23,176 nucleotides of DNA. It comes from an uncultured bacterium (GTDB lineage Bacteria > Patescibacteriota > Minisyncoccia > Minisyncoccales > JAQTVQ01). Both the position numbers and the translations under genes were made by a program. The stretch is from the NCBI GenBank assembly GCA_903839905.1, contig CAIMDX010000074.1, forward strand, positions 1-23,176, written 5' to 3'. Shown here piece after piece: positions 14,048 through 20,471 of this stretch. Position 1 is the stretch's first letter; the number at the start of each line of letters is the position of its first letter. The notes under the pieces were generated by a model. It had not been told where the DNA came from, did no database searches, and saw only the letters and a program-made list of their open reading frames with translations.

Positions 14048-14959
14048 ATGAATTACGCTAAAAATATTTTGGAGACTATTGGAAATACGCCTTTGGTAAA
14101 GATAAACAAATTAAATACTAATCCTAAGGCTAATATTTTTGCCAAAATAGAGGGAACAAACCCGGGAGGAAGCATTAAAGACAGAATCGCTTTGCGAATG
14201 CTGGAACAAGCGGAAAGAGAAGGAAAATTGACCAAAGAAAAAACCATCATTGAGGCAACCAGCGGAAATACGGGCATTGCCTTAGCAATGATCGCTGCGG
14301 TCAAAGGCTATTTGGTTGAAATTGTAATGAGCGAAGCGGTTTCTGTTGAACGGCAAAAAATGATTCGGGCTTTTGGAGCAAAAATAACTTTAACCTCGGG
14401 AGACAAAGGAACCGATGGCGCAATAATGAAAGTACGGGAATTGGTCAAAGAGTTTCCGGAGAAATATTACACGCCTGACCAGTTTTCCAATGAATATAAT
14501 AAGGTTGCCCATTACGAAACAACTGCTAAGGAAATTTGCCAGCAAATGAGCGGACAGGTTGATTATTTCGTGGCCGCCATCGGCACTTCCGGCACGCTGA
14601 TGGGCGTAGGCTCTTTTTTAAAAAAGATGTGCGGACCGCAAGTGAAGATCGTCAGCGCGGAACCGGTCAGAGGGCACTATATCCAAGGCCTAAAAAATAT
14701 GAAAGACGCGATCGTCCCGGCGATTTATGATAAATCCCAATTGGACCAGATCATTGAAATTGATACTGAAGAAGCTTTTGCAATGTCGCGCCGGATAGTC
14801 AAAGAAGAAGGAATCTTTGTCGGAATGTCTAGCGGCGCGGCAATGCTGGCCGCATTGAAAATAGCCGAAAAGGTAGATCCTCAAGGCGAAGCAAAAAATA
14901 TAGTCACTATTTTCCCAGACAGAGGAGAAAAATACCTAAGCACCAAACTTTTTGAATAA
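14048..14959 (+). CDS. cysK: Cysteine synthase (O-acetylserine sulfhydrylase family)
   Basis: 303 aa fold-type II PLP enzyme that makes L-cysteine from O-acetylserine (or O-phosphoserine) and sulfide in the cytosol. PLP Lys44 lies in GGSIKDR, the substrate loop in TSGNTG (71-76) and the phosphate-binding loop in GTSGT (179-183). QFSNEYNKVAHYETTAKEI and GMSSGAA match the CysK/CysM pattern, and GEKYLST ends the chain as in CysK. Length is normal. The upstream poly-Cys leader and attenuator support a cysteine-biosynthetic role and end-product control. Single-gene unit: a DnaA-box hairpin with a TTTTA tail follows immediately. A cystathionine beta-synthase-like activity cannot be excluded. Confidence 0.92.
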   Translation: MNYAKNILETIGNTPLVKINKLNTNPKANIFAKIEGTNPGGSIKDRIALRMLEQAEREGKLTKEKTIIEATSGNTGIALAMIAAVKGYLVEIVMSEAVSVERQKMIRAFGAKITLTSGDKGTDGAIMKVRELVKEFPEKYYTPDQFSNEYNKVAHYETTAKEICQQMSGQVDYFVAAIGTSGTLMGVGSFLKKMCGPQVKIVSAEPVRGHYIQGLKNMKDAIVPAIYDKSQLDQIIEIDTEEAFAMSRRIVKEEGIFVGMSSGAAMLAALKIAEKVDPQGEAKNIVTIFPDRGEKYLSTKLFE

Positions 14960-14962
14960 CCC

Positions 14963-15012
14963 TGTGGATAATTCACGAAAAACTGGTCAAGGCCCGGCCT
15001 TGACCAGTTTTA
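14963..15012. repeat. DnaA-box palindromic repeat, short form
   Basis: TGTGGATAA (14963-14971), 12-nt spacer ttcacgaaaaac, then 15-bp arms around a single c (14980-15010), ending in TTTTA. Four bases after the cysK stop; may also serve as its terminator. Confidence 0.85.
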
Positions 15013-15065
15013 AGCCAATAGAAACAAGGATTTTGTTGGTTTTCAGTTTTTTTGCGGTGATTTTT

Positions 15066-15074
15066 TGCTAAGAT
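15066..15074 (+). promoter_or_regulatory. Possible extended -10 for isopentenyl phosphate kinase
   Basis: TGCTAAGAT fits TGnTAnnAT without a recognisable -35; the predicted start is near 15081, 23 nt before ATG 15104. Confidence 0.35.
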
Positions 15075-15103
15075 AGATTTGTTGTAATTCTTATGATAAA
15101 AAA

Positions 15104-15889
15104 ATGGAATTGATTGTTATTAAAATTGGCGGGTCGGTGGTTACTGACAAAAAAAGTGTGACGCCGAAAATAAATTCTAAAAATCTGAAAATAGTCGCCG
15201 AACAGCTTAAAAATTTTAAGCTGCCTTATGTTTTAATCCACGGCGCTGGTTCGTTCGGCCATCCGCTTGTTAAAAGAACTGGGATCGATAAAGGGATAAA
15301 AAACAGGTCCCAGCTGATCGCTTTTGCTGAAATCCAGAAATTGCAGAACCAGCTCAACTGTCTGGTCTGCGCCGCTTTGATAAAAGAGGGGATACCGGCT
15401 GTTCCTTGCCAAGCTTCCAGCCACGCGATAATGAAAAATGGAAGATTGGTTAAAATGGAAGTTAAAGCCATAGAAGGAATGGTCAAGTTAGGAATGGTGC
15501 CTGTCTGTTTTGGCGTTCCGGCTTTTGATGAAGCTCAAGGATCGTCCATTTTATCAGGCGACCAGATCGCGCCCTATCTGGCTTTGAAACTTAAAGCGAA
15601 AAAGATTATTGAAGCGGGAGATGTGGAAGGAATTTATACCAGCGATCCGAAAAAAAATAAAAAAGCGGAACTGATCAAGGAAATCAACAAAAAAAACTTT
15701 AACGAAATTATAAAATATTTATCGGGCAGCCAAACAACTGATGTTACCGGCGGAATGAAGCAAAAATACCTTGAAATAGCCGAAGCGGCGAAAAAAGGAA
15801 TACCAGCGCAGATTGTTTATTTCCGGGACCTTGAGAAGGCCCTAGTCGGAGAGAGAGTGGGAACAACCATCAATTTTAAATCCCAATGA
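15104..15889 (+). CDS. Isopentenyl phosphate kinase
   Basis: 261 aa amino-acid-kinase-fold enzyme that phosphorylates isopentenyl phosphate to IPP with ATP, the last step of the alternative (archaeal-type) mevalonate route. KIGGSVVTDKK (7-17) is the phosphate-binding start. GAGSFGH (47-53) carries the IPK-specific catalytic His53, which separates it from glutamate-5-kinase and UMP kinase. ILSGDQIAPYLA, AGDVEGIYTSDP and TDVTGGMKQK complete the IPK pattern. No other mevalonate gene is in the window. Three codons from the end the sequence enters a dispersed CCAATGACC repeat, whose TGA is the stop codon, so the extreme C-terminus may have been reshaped by the repeat. Confidence 0.88.
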   Translation: MELIVIKIGGSVVTDKKSVTPKINSKNLKIVAEQLKNFKLPYVLIHGAGSFGHPLVKRTGIDKGIKNRSQLIAFAEIQKLQNQLNCLVCAALIKEGIPAVPCQASSHAIMKNGRLVKMEVKAIEGMVKLGMVPVCFGVPAFDEAQGSSILSGDQIAPYLALKLKAKKIIEAGDVEGIYTSDPKKNKKAELIKEINKKNFNEIIKYLSGSQTTDVTGGMKQKYLEIAEAAKKGIPAQIVYFRDLEKALVGERVGTTINFKSQ

Positions 15890-16003
15890 CCAAGCCCCAA
15901 AGCCCAACCAAGCCCTAAATCCTAATGACCAAATCGTTCGTTTTAGGATTTCGGGAGCTTGGGATTTTGTTGGTCATTGGACATTGGGATTTGGGGCTTC
16001 TTG
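15880..16003. repeat. Long CCAATGACC-type palindromic repeat, copy 1
   Basis: A roughly 120-bp imperfect palindrome of tcccaatgacc, aagccccaa and caaccaagcc motifs on the left and their complements (ggtcattgg, attgggattt, ggggctt) on the right. A central caaatcgttcgtttt is shared with copy 3. It overlaps the IPK stop codon and ends shortly before the ychF promoter. Confidence 0.8.
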
Positions 16004-16019
16004 CTCGCTAGCAAATTTT

Positions 16020-16048
16020 TTGACTTTTAACCTTTAAGCCATTATAAA
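16020..16048 (+). promoter_or_regulatory. Promoter of ychF giving a leaderless mRNA
   Basis: TTGACT (16020-16025), 17-bp spacer, TATAAA (16043-16048). The expected start, 7 nt downstream, is 16055, the A of the ychF ATG. Confidence 0.6.
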
Positions 16049-16054
16049 GTACTT

Positions 16055-17122
16055 ATGGCGCTTTCTATTGGAATCGTTGGGTTGCCCAATGTTGGCAAGT
16101 CAACTTTATTTGAAACTATTACTAAAAAACAAGTAGACAGGGCTAATTATCCTTTCTGCACTATTGACCCGAATGTCGGGGTTGTTGCCGTTCCGGACGA
16201 ACGCGTGGAAAAACTGGCCGAGCTGACCAAATCGGCTAAAAAAATATATACTACCATTGAATTTTTTGACATTGCCGGACTGGTGGCCGGAGCCAGCAAG
16301 GGCGAAGGCTTGGGCAATAAATTTTTAACCAATATCCGCGAAACCGACGCGGTCCTTTATGTTTTGCGCGTTTTTTTGAATGATAAAATCATCAACACTC
16401 AAAACAGTATTGATCCGATCCGCGACAAAGACATTTTAGATACGGAATTAATTTTAAAAGACTTGGAAATAGTTGAAAAAAGAGTGAAGGGAATGGAAGG
16501 AGATGTCCGGGCTGGAAAAAAAGAAGCTATCAAGGAATTTGAAGCTTTAAATAAAGCCAAGAAATTTTTGGAAGAGGGAAAAATATTAGTTGAACAAGAA
16601 TTTTCCCAAGAAGAATTAAAAGAAATGAAAAGCTACCAGCTTTTGACTTTGAAGCCAAGGCTTTATTTGCTCAACGGCAAAGACGAAGAAGTTCCGCAAA
16701 GCATCATTGACGAATTCAAAGATCATAAATGGCCGTTCCTGATAGTTGATATGGCCACCGAATTTGAGGCCGCCGGATTTTCTTTGGAAGAAAGAAAAGA
16801 GCTGGCCTTGCCTTTGGAAACTGAACTGGATATCCTGATCAAAAAATGTTACGAAACTTTAGGCTTGATAACTTTTCTTACTACCGGACCGGACGAGACA
16901 AGGGCTTGGACCATTAAAAAAGGTGCGAAAGCGCCTCAAGCCGGGGGAGCCATCCACAGCGATTTTGAAAGAACATTTATCAGAGCCGATGCAATCAATT
17001 GGAAAGATTTGATTGATATCGGAGGATTCGCTAAAGCCCGCGAAAAAGGCCTGATCCGCACCGAAGGCAAAGAATATATTGTCCAGGACGGCGATGTTAT
17101 TGAAATAAAACACGGCGCCTAA
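16055..17122 (+). CDS. ychF: Ribosome-binding ATPase/GTPase YchF (OLA1 family)
   Basis: 355 aa, close to the family's usual 363. The G domain has GLPNVGKS (9-16), NYPFCTIDPN, DIAGLV and the degenerate G4 motif NGKDEE in place of NKxD, which explains the ATP preference of this family. A coiled-coil insertion (about 130-200, K/E-rich) is followed by a C-terminal TGS domain (about 270-355; AWTIKKGAKAPQAGG, HSDFERTFIRADAI). It binds ribosomes and acts in stress and translation control. The promoter spacing predicts a leaderless message. The next gene, rlmN, starts 41 nt downstream with no terminator between, consistent with a translation-related operon. Confidence 0.95.
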   Translation: MALSIGIVGLPNVGKSTLFETITKKQVDRANYPFCTIDPNVGVVAVPDERVEKLAELTKSAKKIYTTIEFFDIAGLVAGASKGEGLGNKFLTNIRETDAVLYVLRVFLNDKIINTQNSIDPIRDKDILDTELILKDLEIVEKRVKGMEGDVRAGKKEAIKEFEALNKAKKFLEEGKILVEQEFSQEELKEMKSYQLLTLKPRLYLLNGKDEEVPQSIIDEFKDHKWPFLIVDMATEFEAAGFSLEERKELALPLETELDILIKKCYETLGLITFLTTGPDETRAWTIKKGAKAPQAGGAIHSDFERTFIRADAINWKDLIDIGGFAKAREKGLIRTEGKEYIVQDGDVIEIKHGA

Positions 17123-17163
17123 GTCCTCTAAATATTTTTTATTCACCCTAAAACAAACCCGAT

Positions 17164-18162
17164 ATGAATTTTGAACGAATAGATGAATTATTGCTAGGGG
17201 AGCCGGTCTACCGCATAAAGCAGATCAAAAAAGCTCTCTACCAGGACCTTATAGATGATTGGTCGCAAGCGACAACTCTGCCGCTGATTTTGCGCGAGAA
17301 ATTGAATAAAGAATCTCCGCTGGCGATTGACGCCGAACTTTTTGAATCGGATGACAAAAAAACAGTAAAAGCTTTGATAACGCTTAAAGATGGAGTGAAG
17401 ATAGAAACTGTTTTGATGGAACATAAAGACGGGCGCAATACTGTTTGCGTTTCGTCCCAAGCGGGTTGTGCTTTGGCTTGCGCTTTTTGCGCCACGGGCA
17501 AAGCCGGTTTCAAGCGCAATCTTACCGCTTTTGAAATAGCCCAGCAAGTTTTTCTATTTGGACGATATTTAAAAAAGATAAAACAAAAAATAACCAATAT
17601 AGTTTTTATGGGAATGGGAGAGCCGTTTCTTAATTACGATAATGTTTTAAACACTATAAAATTTTTGAATGATCCGGACGGATTCGGGTTGGGAGCCAGA
17701 AATTTTTCCATATCTACTTCCGGCATCATTGAAGGGATCAGAAAATTATCCACGGAAAGGATGGAAATAAATCTTGCCATTTCTTTGCACGCCCCAAACC
17801 AAAAATTACGATCAGATCTGATGCCGATCAATAAAAAATACCCAATCGGCAAAGTGCTTGAAGCGGTCGCGGAATATGTAAGAACAAGAAAAAGAAGGGT
17901 AATGTTTGAATATGTAATGATAAGCGGGGTTAATGATTCCAATAAAGACGCTAATGAGCTAGCTAAAATAATGAAAAAACCTTTATACTTCGTTAATCTT
18001 ATCTCTCTTAATCCTGTCCCTGGGTTTGAGCCTTCTACTTCGGAAAGGACGGAAAAATTCAAAACAATTTTATTAGAACACGGAGTCCAAGTTACCCAGC
18101 GATACCGCTTTGGCCAGGATATTGACGCCGCTTGTGGACAACTGGCAGGCAAAGATGAATAA
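17164..18162 (+). CDS. rlmN: 23S rRNA (adenine-2503-C2)-methyltransferase RlmN
   Basis: 332 aa radical-SAM enzyme that methylates A2503 of 23S rRNA (and A37 of some tRNAs) through a methyl-cysteine intermediate. The 4Fe-4S motif CxxxCxxC is Cys102, Cys106 and Cys109 in GCALACAFCATGKAGF. FMGMGEPFLNY, STSGI and ISLHAPN are family motifs. The C-terminal DIDAACGQL supplies the methyl-accepting Cys324 that is diagnostic for RlmN/Cfr. An HhH-like N-terminal domain occupies about 1-60. The conserved A2503 neighbourhood favours RlmN over Cfr, though only activity data would separate them. Located after ychF in the same direction. Confidence 0.94.
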   Translation: MNFERIDELLLGEPVYRIKQIKKALYQDLIDDWSQATTLPLILREKLNKESPLAIDAELFESDDKKTVKALITLKDGVKIETVLMEHKDGRNTVCVSSQAGCALACAFCATGKAGFKRNLTAFEIAQQVFLFGRYLKKIKQKITNIVFMGMGEPFLNYDNVLNTIKFLNDPDGFGLGARNFSISTSGIIEGIRKLSTERMEINLAISLHAPNQKLRSDLMPINKKYPIGKVLEAVAEYVRTRKRRVMFEYVMISGVNDSNKDANELAKIMKKPLYFVNLISLNPVPGFEPSTSERTEKFKTILLEHGVQVTQRYRFGQDIDAACGQLAGKDE

Positions 18163-18166
18163 TTTT

Positions 18167-18175
18167 TGGTATAAT
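18167..18175 (+). promoter_or_regulatory. Extended -10 promoter, leaderless start
   Basis: TGGTATAAT, identical to the box at 7437-7445. The start predicted 7-8 nt downstream is the ATG at 18183. It overlaps the 3' end of the rlmN unit. Confidence 0.6.
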
Positions 18176-18182
18176 CGCAAAT

Positions 18183-18497
18183 ATGGAGTATCAAATAACT
18201 TTTGATTTATTTTATTGCTTGATCGCAGTTACGATTTTTAGCGTCTTGTACTACACAATCAAAGTCAACTCAACGAAAAAGAAAATACACAAAGAAACAG
18301 AAGAAGCCGTTTCCGTACTCGCGGAAAACTTTGAAAATCTCCGCCAAGAAATACAAAGTCAAGTAAATACTCTTGAAAGAAAAGATGTTTTGTCCCTTGA
18401 AGAAAATATAAACTACGAAAAATTAAGAGCCGCCCTTGATTCCTCGGAAAGCTATATTAATAAAGAGATCAAGGACATCAGCAAAGCCCTGAAGTAA
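18183..18497 (+). CDS. Small membrane-anchored coiled-coil protein
   Basis: 104 aa, not recognised. A single N-terminal TM (about 7-27) is followed by a charged helical stretch to the end (E/K/Q-rich heptads, for example ENFENLRQEIQSQVNTLERK) that should form a coiled coil on the cytosolic side (N-out topology judged from the KKK after the TM). Promoter and terminator immediately flank it, so it is an independent unit. It could be a structural or scaffold protein; no enzymatic motif is seen. Confidence 0.6.
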   Translation: MEYQITFDLFYCLIAVTIFSVLYYTIKVNSTKKKIHKETEEAVSVLAENFENLRQEIQSQVNTLERKDVLSLEENINYEKLRAALDSSESYINKEIKDISKALK

Positions 18498-18507
18498 ATG
18501 TAAAAAT

Positions 18508-18528
18508 CCTGCCTACCGGCAGACAGGC
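18508..18528. repeat. CCTGCC/GGCAGG palindromic repeat, copy 1
   Basis: cctgcctaccggcagacagg, an imperfect palindrome shared with 19303-19322, 21648-21667 and, in short form, 21802-21817. Confidence 0.7.
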
Positions 18529-18544
18529 AAAAATCAAAATTATT

Positions 18545-18576
18545 AAAAAACCCTTTAGTTTCCTAAAGGGTTTTTT
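18545..18576. terminator. Bidirectional intrinsic terminator
   Basis: aaaaaaccctttag (18545-18558), tttc, ctaaagggtttttt (18563-18576). A-run and T-run on the two sides allow it to end both the plus-strand coiled-coil gene and the convergent minus-strand EF-P gene. Confidence 0.9.
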
Positions 18577-18599
18577 AATTATAAATAAATTTTAAATTC

Positions 18600-19160
18600 C
18601 TAGACGCGTCTTGAGTATTCTCCGGTTTCCGTATTCACTTCTACAAGGTCTCCTTCCTGGACAAACAAGGGGACATTTATTTGGGCTCCGGTTTCCAGAA
18701 CCGCCATTTTATTTCCTCCTTGGGCGCGGTCGCCTTTAACTCCAGGGGAGGACTCAACTACTTTAAGCTGGACCTTGATTGGCAAAGAAACATTTATAAT
18801 TTTGTCTTCAAACTTGATGCCTTCTATTATCTGGTTGGCTTTTATGAATTTAGTGCCAGATCCCAATTGTTCTTCGTTCAACTCAAAACGATTGCCTGGA
18901 TTATCCGCTTCGCAAAAAATATATTTTCCCCGGCTGGCATAAACAAACTTTACTTCCAATTTTTCCAATTCGGCTTCATCGTACCGGGCATCCTGATGAA
19001 AAGACTTATCGGTGATCTTTCCGGTGATTAAATTTTTGATCTTGGCTTTAATGACAAAAACATCCTGGGCCTTGCCAACCGGCGCTGATTCGGTAATTTC
19101 GTATGGCAAATCATCCATAACGAATTGAACTCCTTTCTTTAATCCAAAATAATTGATCAT
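18600..19160 (-). CDS. efp: Translation elongation factor P
   Basis: 186 aa, the three-domain length of bacterial EF-P, which relieves ribosome stalling at polyproline. Domain I is a KOW-like barrel with the tip loop APVGKAQDVF; Lys30 stands at the position modified in other EF-Ps (E. coli Lys34). No modification gene (epmA, epmB, earP or ymfI) is in the window. Domains II-III contain ITDKSFHQDARYDEAELE and the C-terminal signature VESSPGVKGDRAQGGNKMAVLETGAQINVPLFVQEGD (split here). A minus-strand -10 TAAAAT (19169-19174) lies 8 bp before the ATG, implying a 2-3 nt leader. The secreted proteins here contain Pro-rich tails, which fits a need for EF-P but is not proof. Confidence 0.95.
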   Translation of the reverse strand: MINYFGLKKGVQFVMDDLPYEITESAPVGKAQDVFVIKAKIKNLITGKITDKSFHQDARYDEAELEKLEVKFVYASRGKYIFCEADNPGNRFELNEEQLGSGTKFIKANQIIEGIKFEDKIINVSLPIKVQLKVVESSPGVKGDRAQGGNKMAVLETGAQINVPLFVQEGDLVEVNTETGEYSRRV

Positions 19161-19251
19161 AGCTAAAAATTTTATCGGTTATTTATTGATATTAAACAAA
19201 ACAAAATAATAAAATTTTTTAAATTTCTAATATCTCCACCCTGTGGCGGGA

Positions 19252-19380
19252 AATCCCAAGCCCCAATGACCAATGCCCAAATAAATCCCAATTCCCAAAA
19301 TTCCTGCCTATCGGCAGGCAGGCCAAACGACGCAATTGGTCATTGGGTTTTAGGGTTTAAATGGTCATTGGGATTTGATT
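19252..19380. repeat. Long CCAATGACC-type palindromic repeat, copy 2
   Basis: Left part: ccaagccccaatgacc, caatgcccaaataaatccc. Right part: ttggtcattgggttt, ggtcattgggatttg. A copy of the CCTGCC/GGCAGG palindrome (19303-19322) is nested in the centre. It fills the gap between the two minus-strand genes. Confidence 0.8.
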
Positions 19381-19403
19381 AGAAATTAGAGTAATTAGAA
19401 ATT

Positions 19404-20075
19404 TTAAGTTTCCAGTCTCCACTCCATTTCGCTTTCTTTTCCTGCGAATTCCAGCCATTCTCCGCCGTCGTCTATTACATACCAGCGCTTGCGGGCTTGG
19501 GACCATATCATGGGCCTGCCTTGGAAAAAAGGCTTCTTGACTATCTCTTTGGGCTTAAGTCTGTCTAATTCTAACCATTTTTTAAAGACTGTTTCAATAG
19601 CATAGTCCAAATTTCTGGATTTTGCCCATCCCGCCACCTTATCAATCGCTTCCTTGGCCTTAACAACGGAACCGGAAAGCTCCAACAGCTGTTTGGCCGG
19701 CTTGGTGAAACGGGAATAAACTATTTTTTGCTTTTTGGCGTTTTCTTTCAGCTCTTTCAAGTCCACTCCTTTGGTTTCAAAATAATGGGTAACGATCTGG
19801 CGAATGGCCGTTTCATCATCCAACTTTTTTAAAGTTTTCATTTTTTTTGTCTTTAAATATTCCTCAATCTTTTCAGCTATGCTTTTGCCCACGCCCGGAA
19901 TTTTTTTAAGGCCAATAAGCCCTTCCTCTTTGTATATCTGCTTAACATCTTTATCAAGCTTTTCCAAAAACTTGGCTGCGTTGCGGTAAGCTCTAATTCT
20001 GAAATCATCTTCTCCTTTTATTTCCAGTAAATAAGCTATTTCCGTTAAGGCTTTGGCGATTTCCTGGTTAACCAT
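19404..20075 (-). CDS. PolX-type helix-hairpin-helix protein without polymerase domain
   Basis: 223 aa. Residues 1-80 match the N-terminal 8-kDa/HhH region of family X DNA polymerases: IAKALTEIAYLLEIKGEDDFRIRAYRNAAKFLE (two parts) and LKKIPGVGKSIAEKIEEYLKT. No palm (GGFRRG, DID) or PHP nuclease domain follows. Instead a lysine-rich helical region (about 90-175) and a C-terminal segment (WSQARKRWYVIDDGGEWLEF) of unknown fold. Likely DNA-binding, perhaps at gaps or flaps, but not a polymerase. Its ATG overlaps the stop of the upstream padR by 8 nt (ATGGTTAA), so the two are translationally coupled. Confidence 0.75.
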   Translation of the reverse strand: MVNQEIAKALTEIAYLLEIKGEDDFRIRAYRNAAKFLEKLDKDVKQIYKEEGLIGLKKIPGVGKSIAEKIEEYLKTKKMKTLKKLDDETAIRQIVTHYFETKGVDLKELKENAKKQKIVYSRFTKPAKQLLELSGSVVKAKEAIDKVAGWAKSRNLDYAIETVFKKWLELDRLKPKEIVKKPFFQGRPMIWSQARKRWYVIDDGGEWLEFAGKESEMEWRLET

Positions 20076-20379
20076 TTTGATCCATCTTACTTAAAATGCC
20101 CTGATAAAAATTTTGGGCTTTTTGCAATTCCTCAATCCCTTTTTTTGTTATTTTATAAACTCTGCGCCTTTGGTCCGCTTTGCTCTCCACAAAGCCGTCG
20201 GCTTCCAAGCGGTAAAGAACGCGATAGGGAGTGATCTTGCCCGGTTTAAAATCATATTCCGCCTCTATCATCGCCGGCAGTTCCCAGCCGTAGACATCCT
20301 TTTTGCACAAAATCAATAAAATATAAATCCACAAATTGTCTTTGGTGTTGGTTTTTTGAAGGTGTTCAAAAGGGAGCAT
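20068..20379 (-). CDS. PadR-family transcriptional regulator
   Basis: 103 aa winged-helix protein. DNLWIYILLILCKKDVYGWEL is the PadR first helix, GKITPYRVLYRLEADGFVES the recognition helix and wing, and RRRVYKITKKGIEELQKA the wing/C-terminal helix. Full PadR domain; the C-terminal dimer helix is short. The ATG lies 10 nt from a 22-bp perfect inverted repeat (20389-20410) that also covers the divergent inositol-phosphate-synthase promoter; autoregulation and control of that gene are inferred. It is coupled to the HhH gene. A second PadR-like gene (21858) shares DNLWIY. Confidence 0.82.
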   Translation of the reverse strand: MLPFEHLQKTNTKDNLWIYILLILCKKDVYGWELPAMIEAEYDFKPGKITPYRVLYRLEADGFVESKADQRRRVYKITKKGIEELQKAQNFYQGILSKMDQNG

Positions 20380-20380
20380 C

Positions 20381-20408
20381 TTGACAGTCTATTTTACGGC
20401 GGTAAAAT
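20381..20408 (+). promoter_or_regulatory. Promoter of inositol-3-phosphate synthase
   Basis: TTGACA (20381-20386), 16-bp spacer, TAAAAT (20403-20408); start near 20415, leader about 57 nt. The minus strand carries TAAAAT at 20391-20396 for padR, giving a near-leaderless padR message, but with no good -35. Confidence 0.65.
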
Positions 20409-20410
20409 AG
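20389..20410. promoter_or_regulatory. Palindromic operator between padR and ino1
   Basis: ctattttac, ggcg, gtaaaatag: perfect 9-bp arms. The operator fills the spacer and covers the -10 boxes of both divergent promoters, so a bound dimer would block both. PadR is the natural ligand given adjacency; binding is inferred. Confidence 0.7.
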
Positions 20411-20471
20411 TTTTAGGATAACTAAACGAAGAGATTAACTTCTAACCATAGAATAAAAGAAATTCTTATAT

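Noticed and set aside
13615..15012. Replication origin, because three DnaA boxes occur in 1.4 kb.
   Set aside because: The boxes belong to a dispersed repeat that also occurs at 22799; there is no AT-rich unwinding cluster and no dnaA, dnaN or parAB nearby. Kept as a finding about the repeat instead.
17634..18194. Minus-strand 186-aa ORF opposite rlmN.
   Set aside because: Antisense to radical-SAM motifs with clear conservation; no promoter or homologous features.
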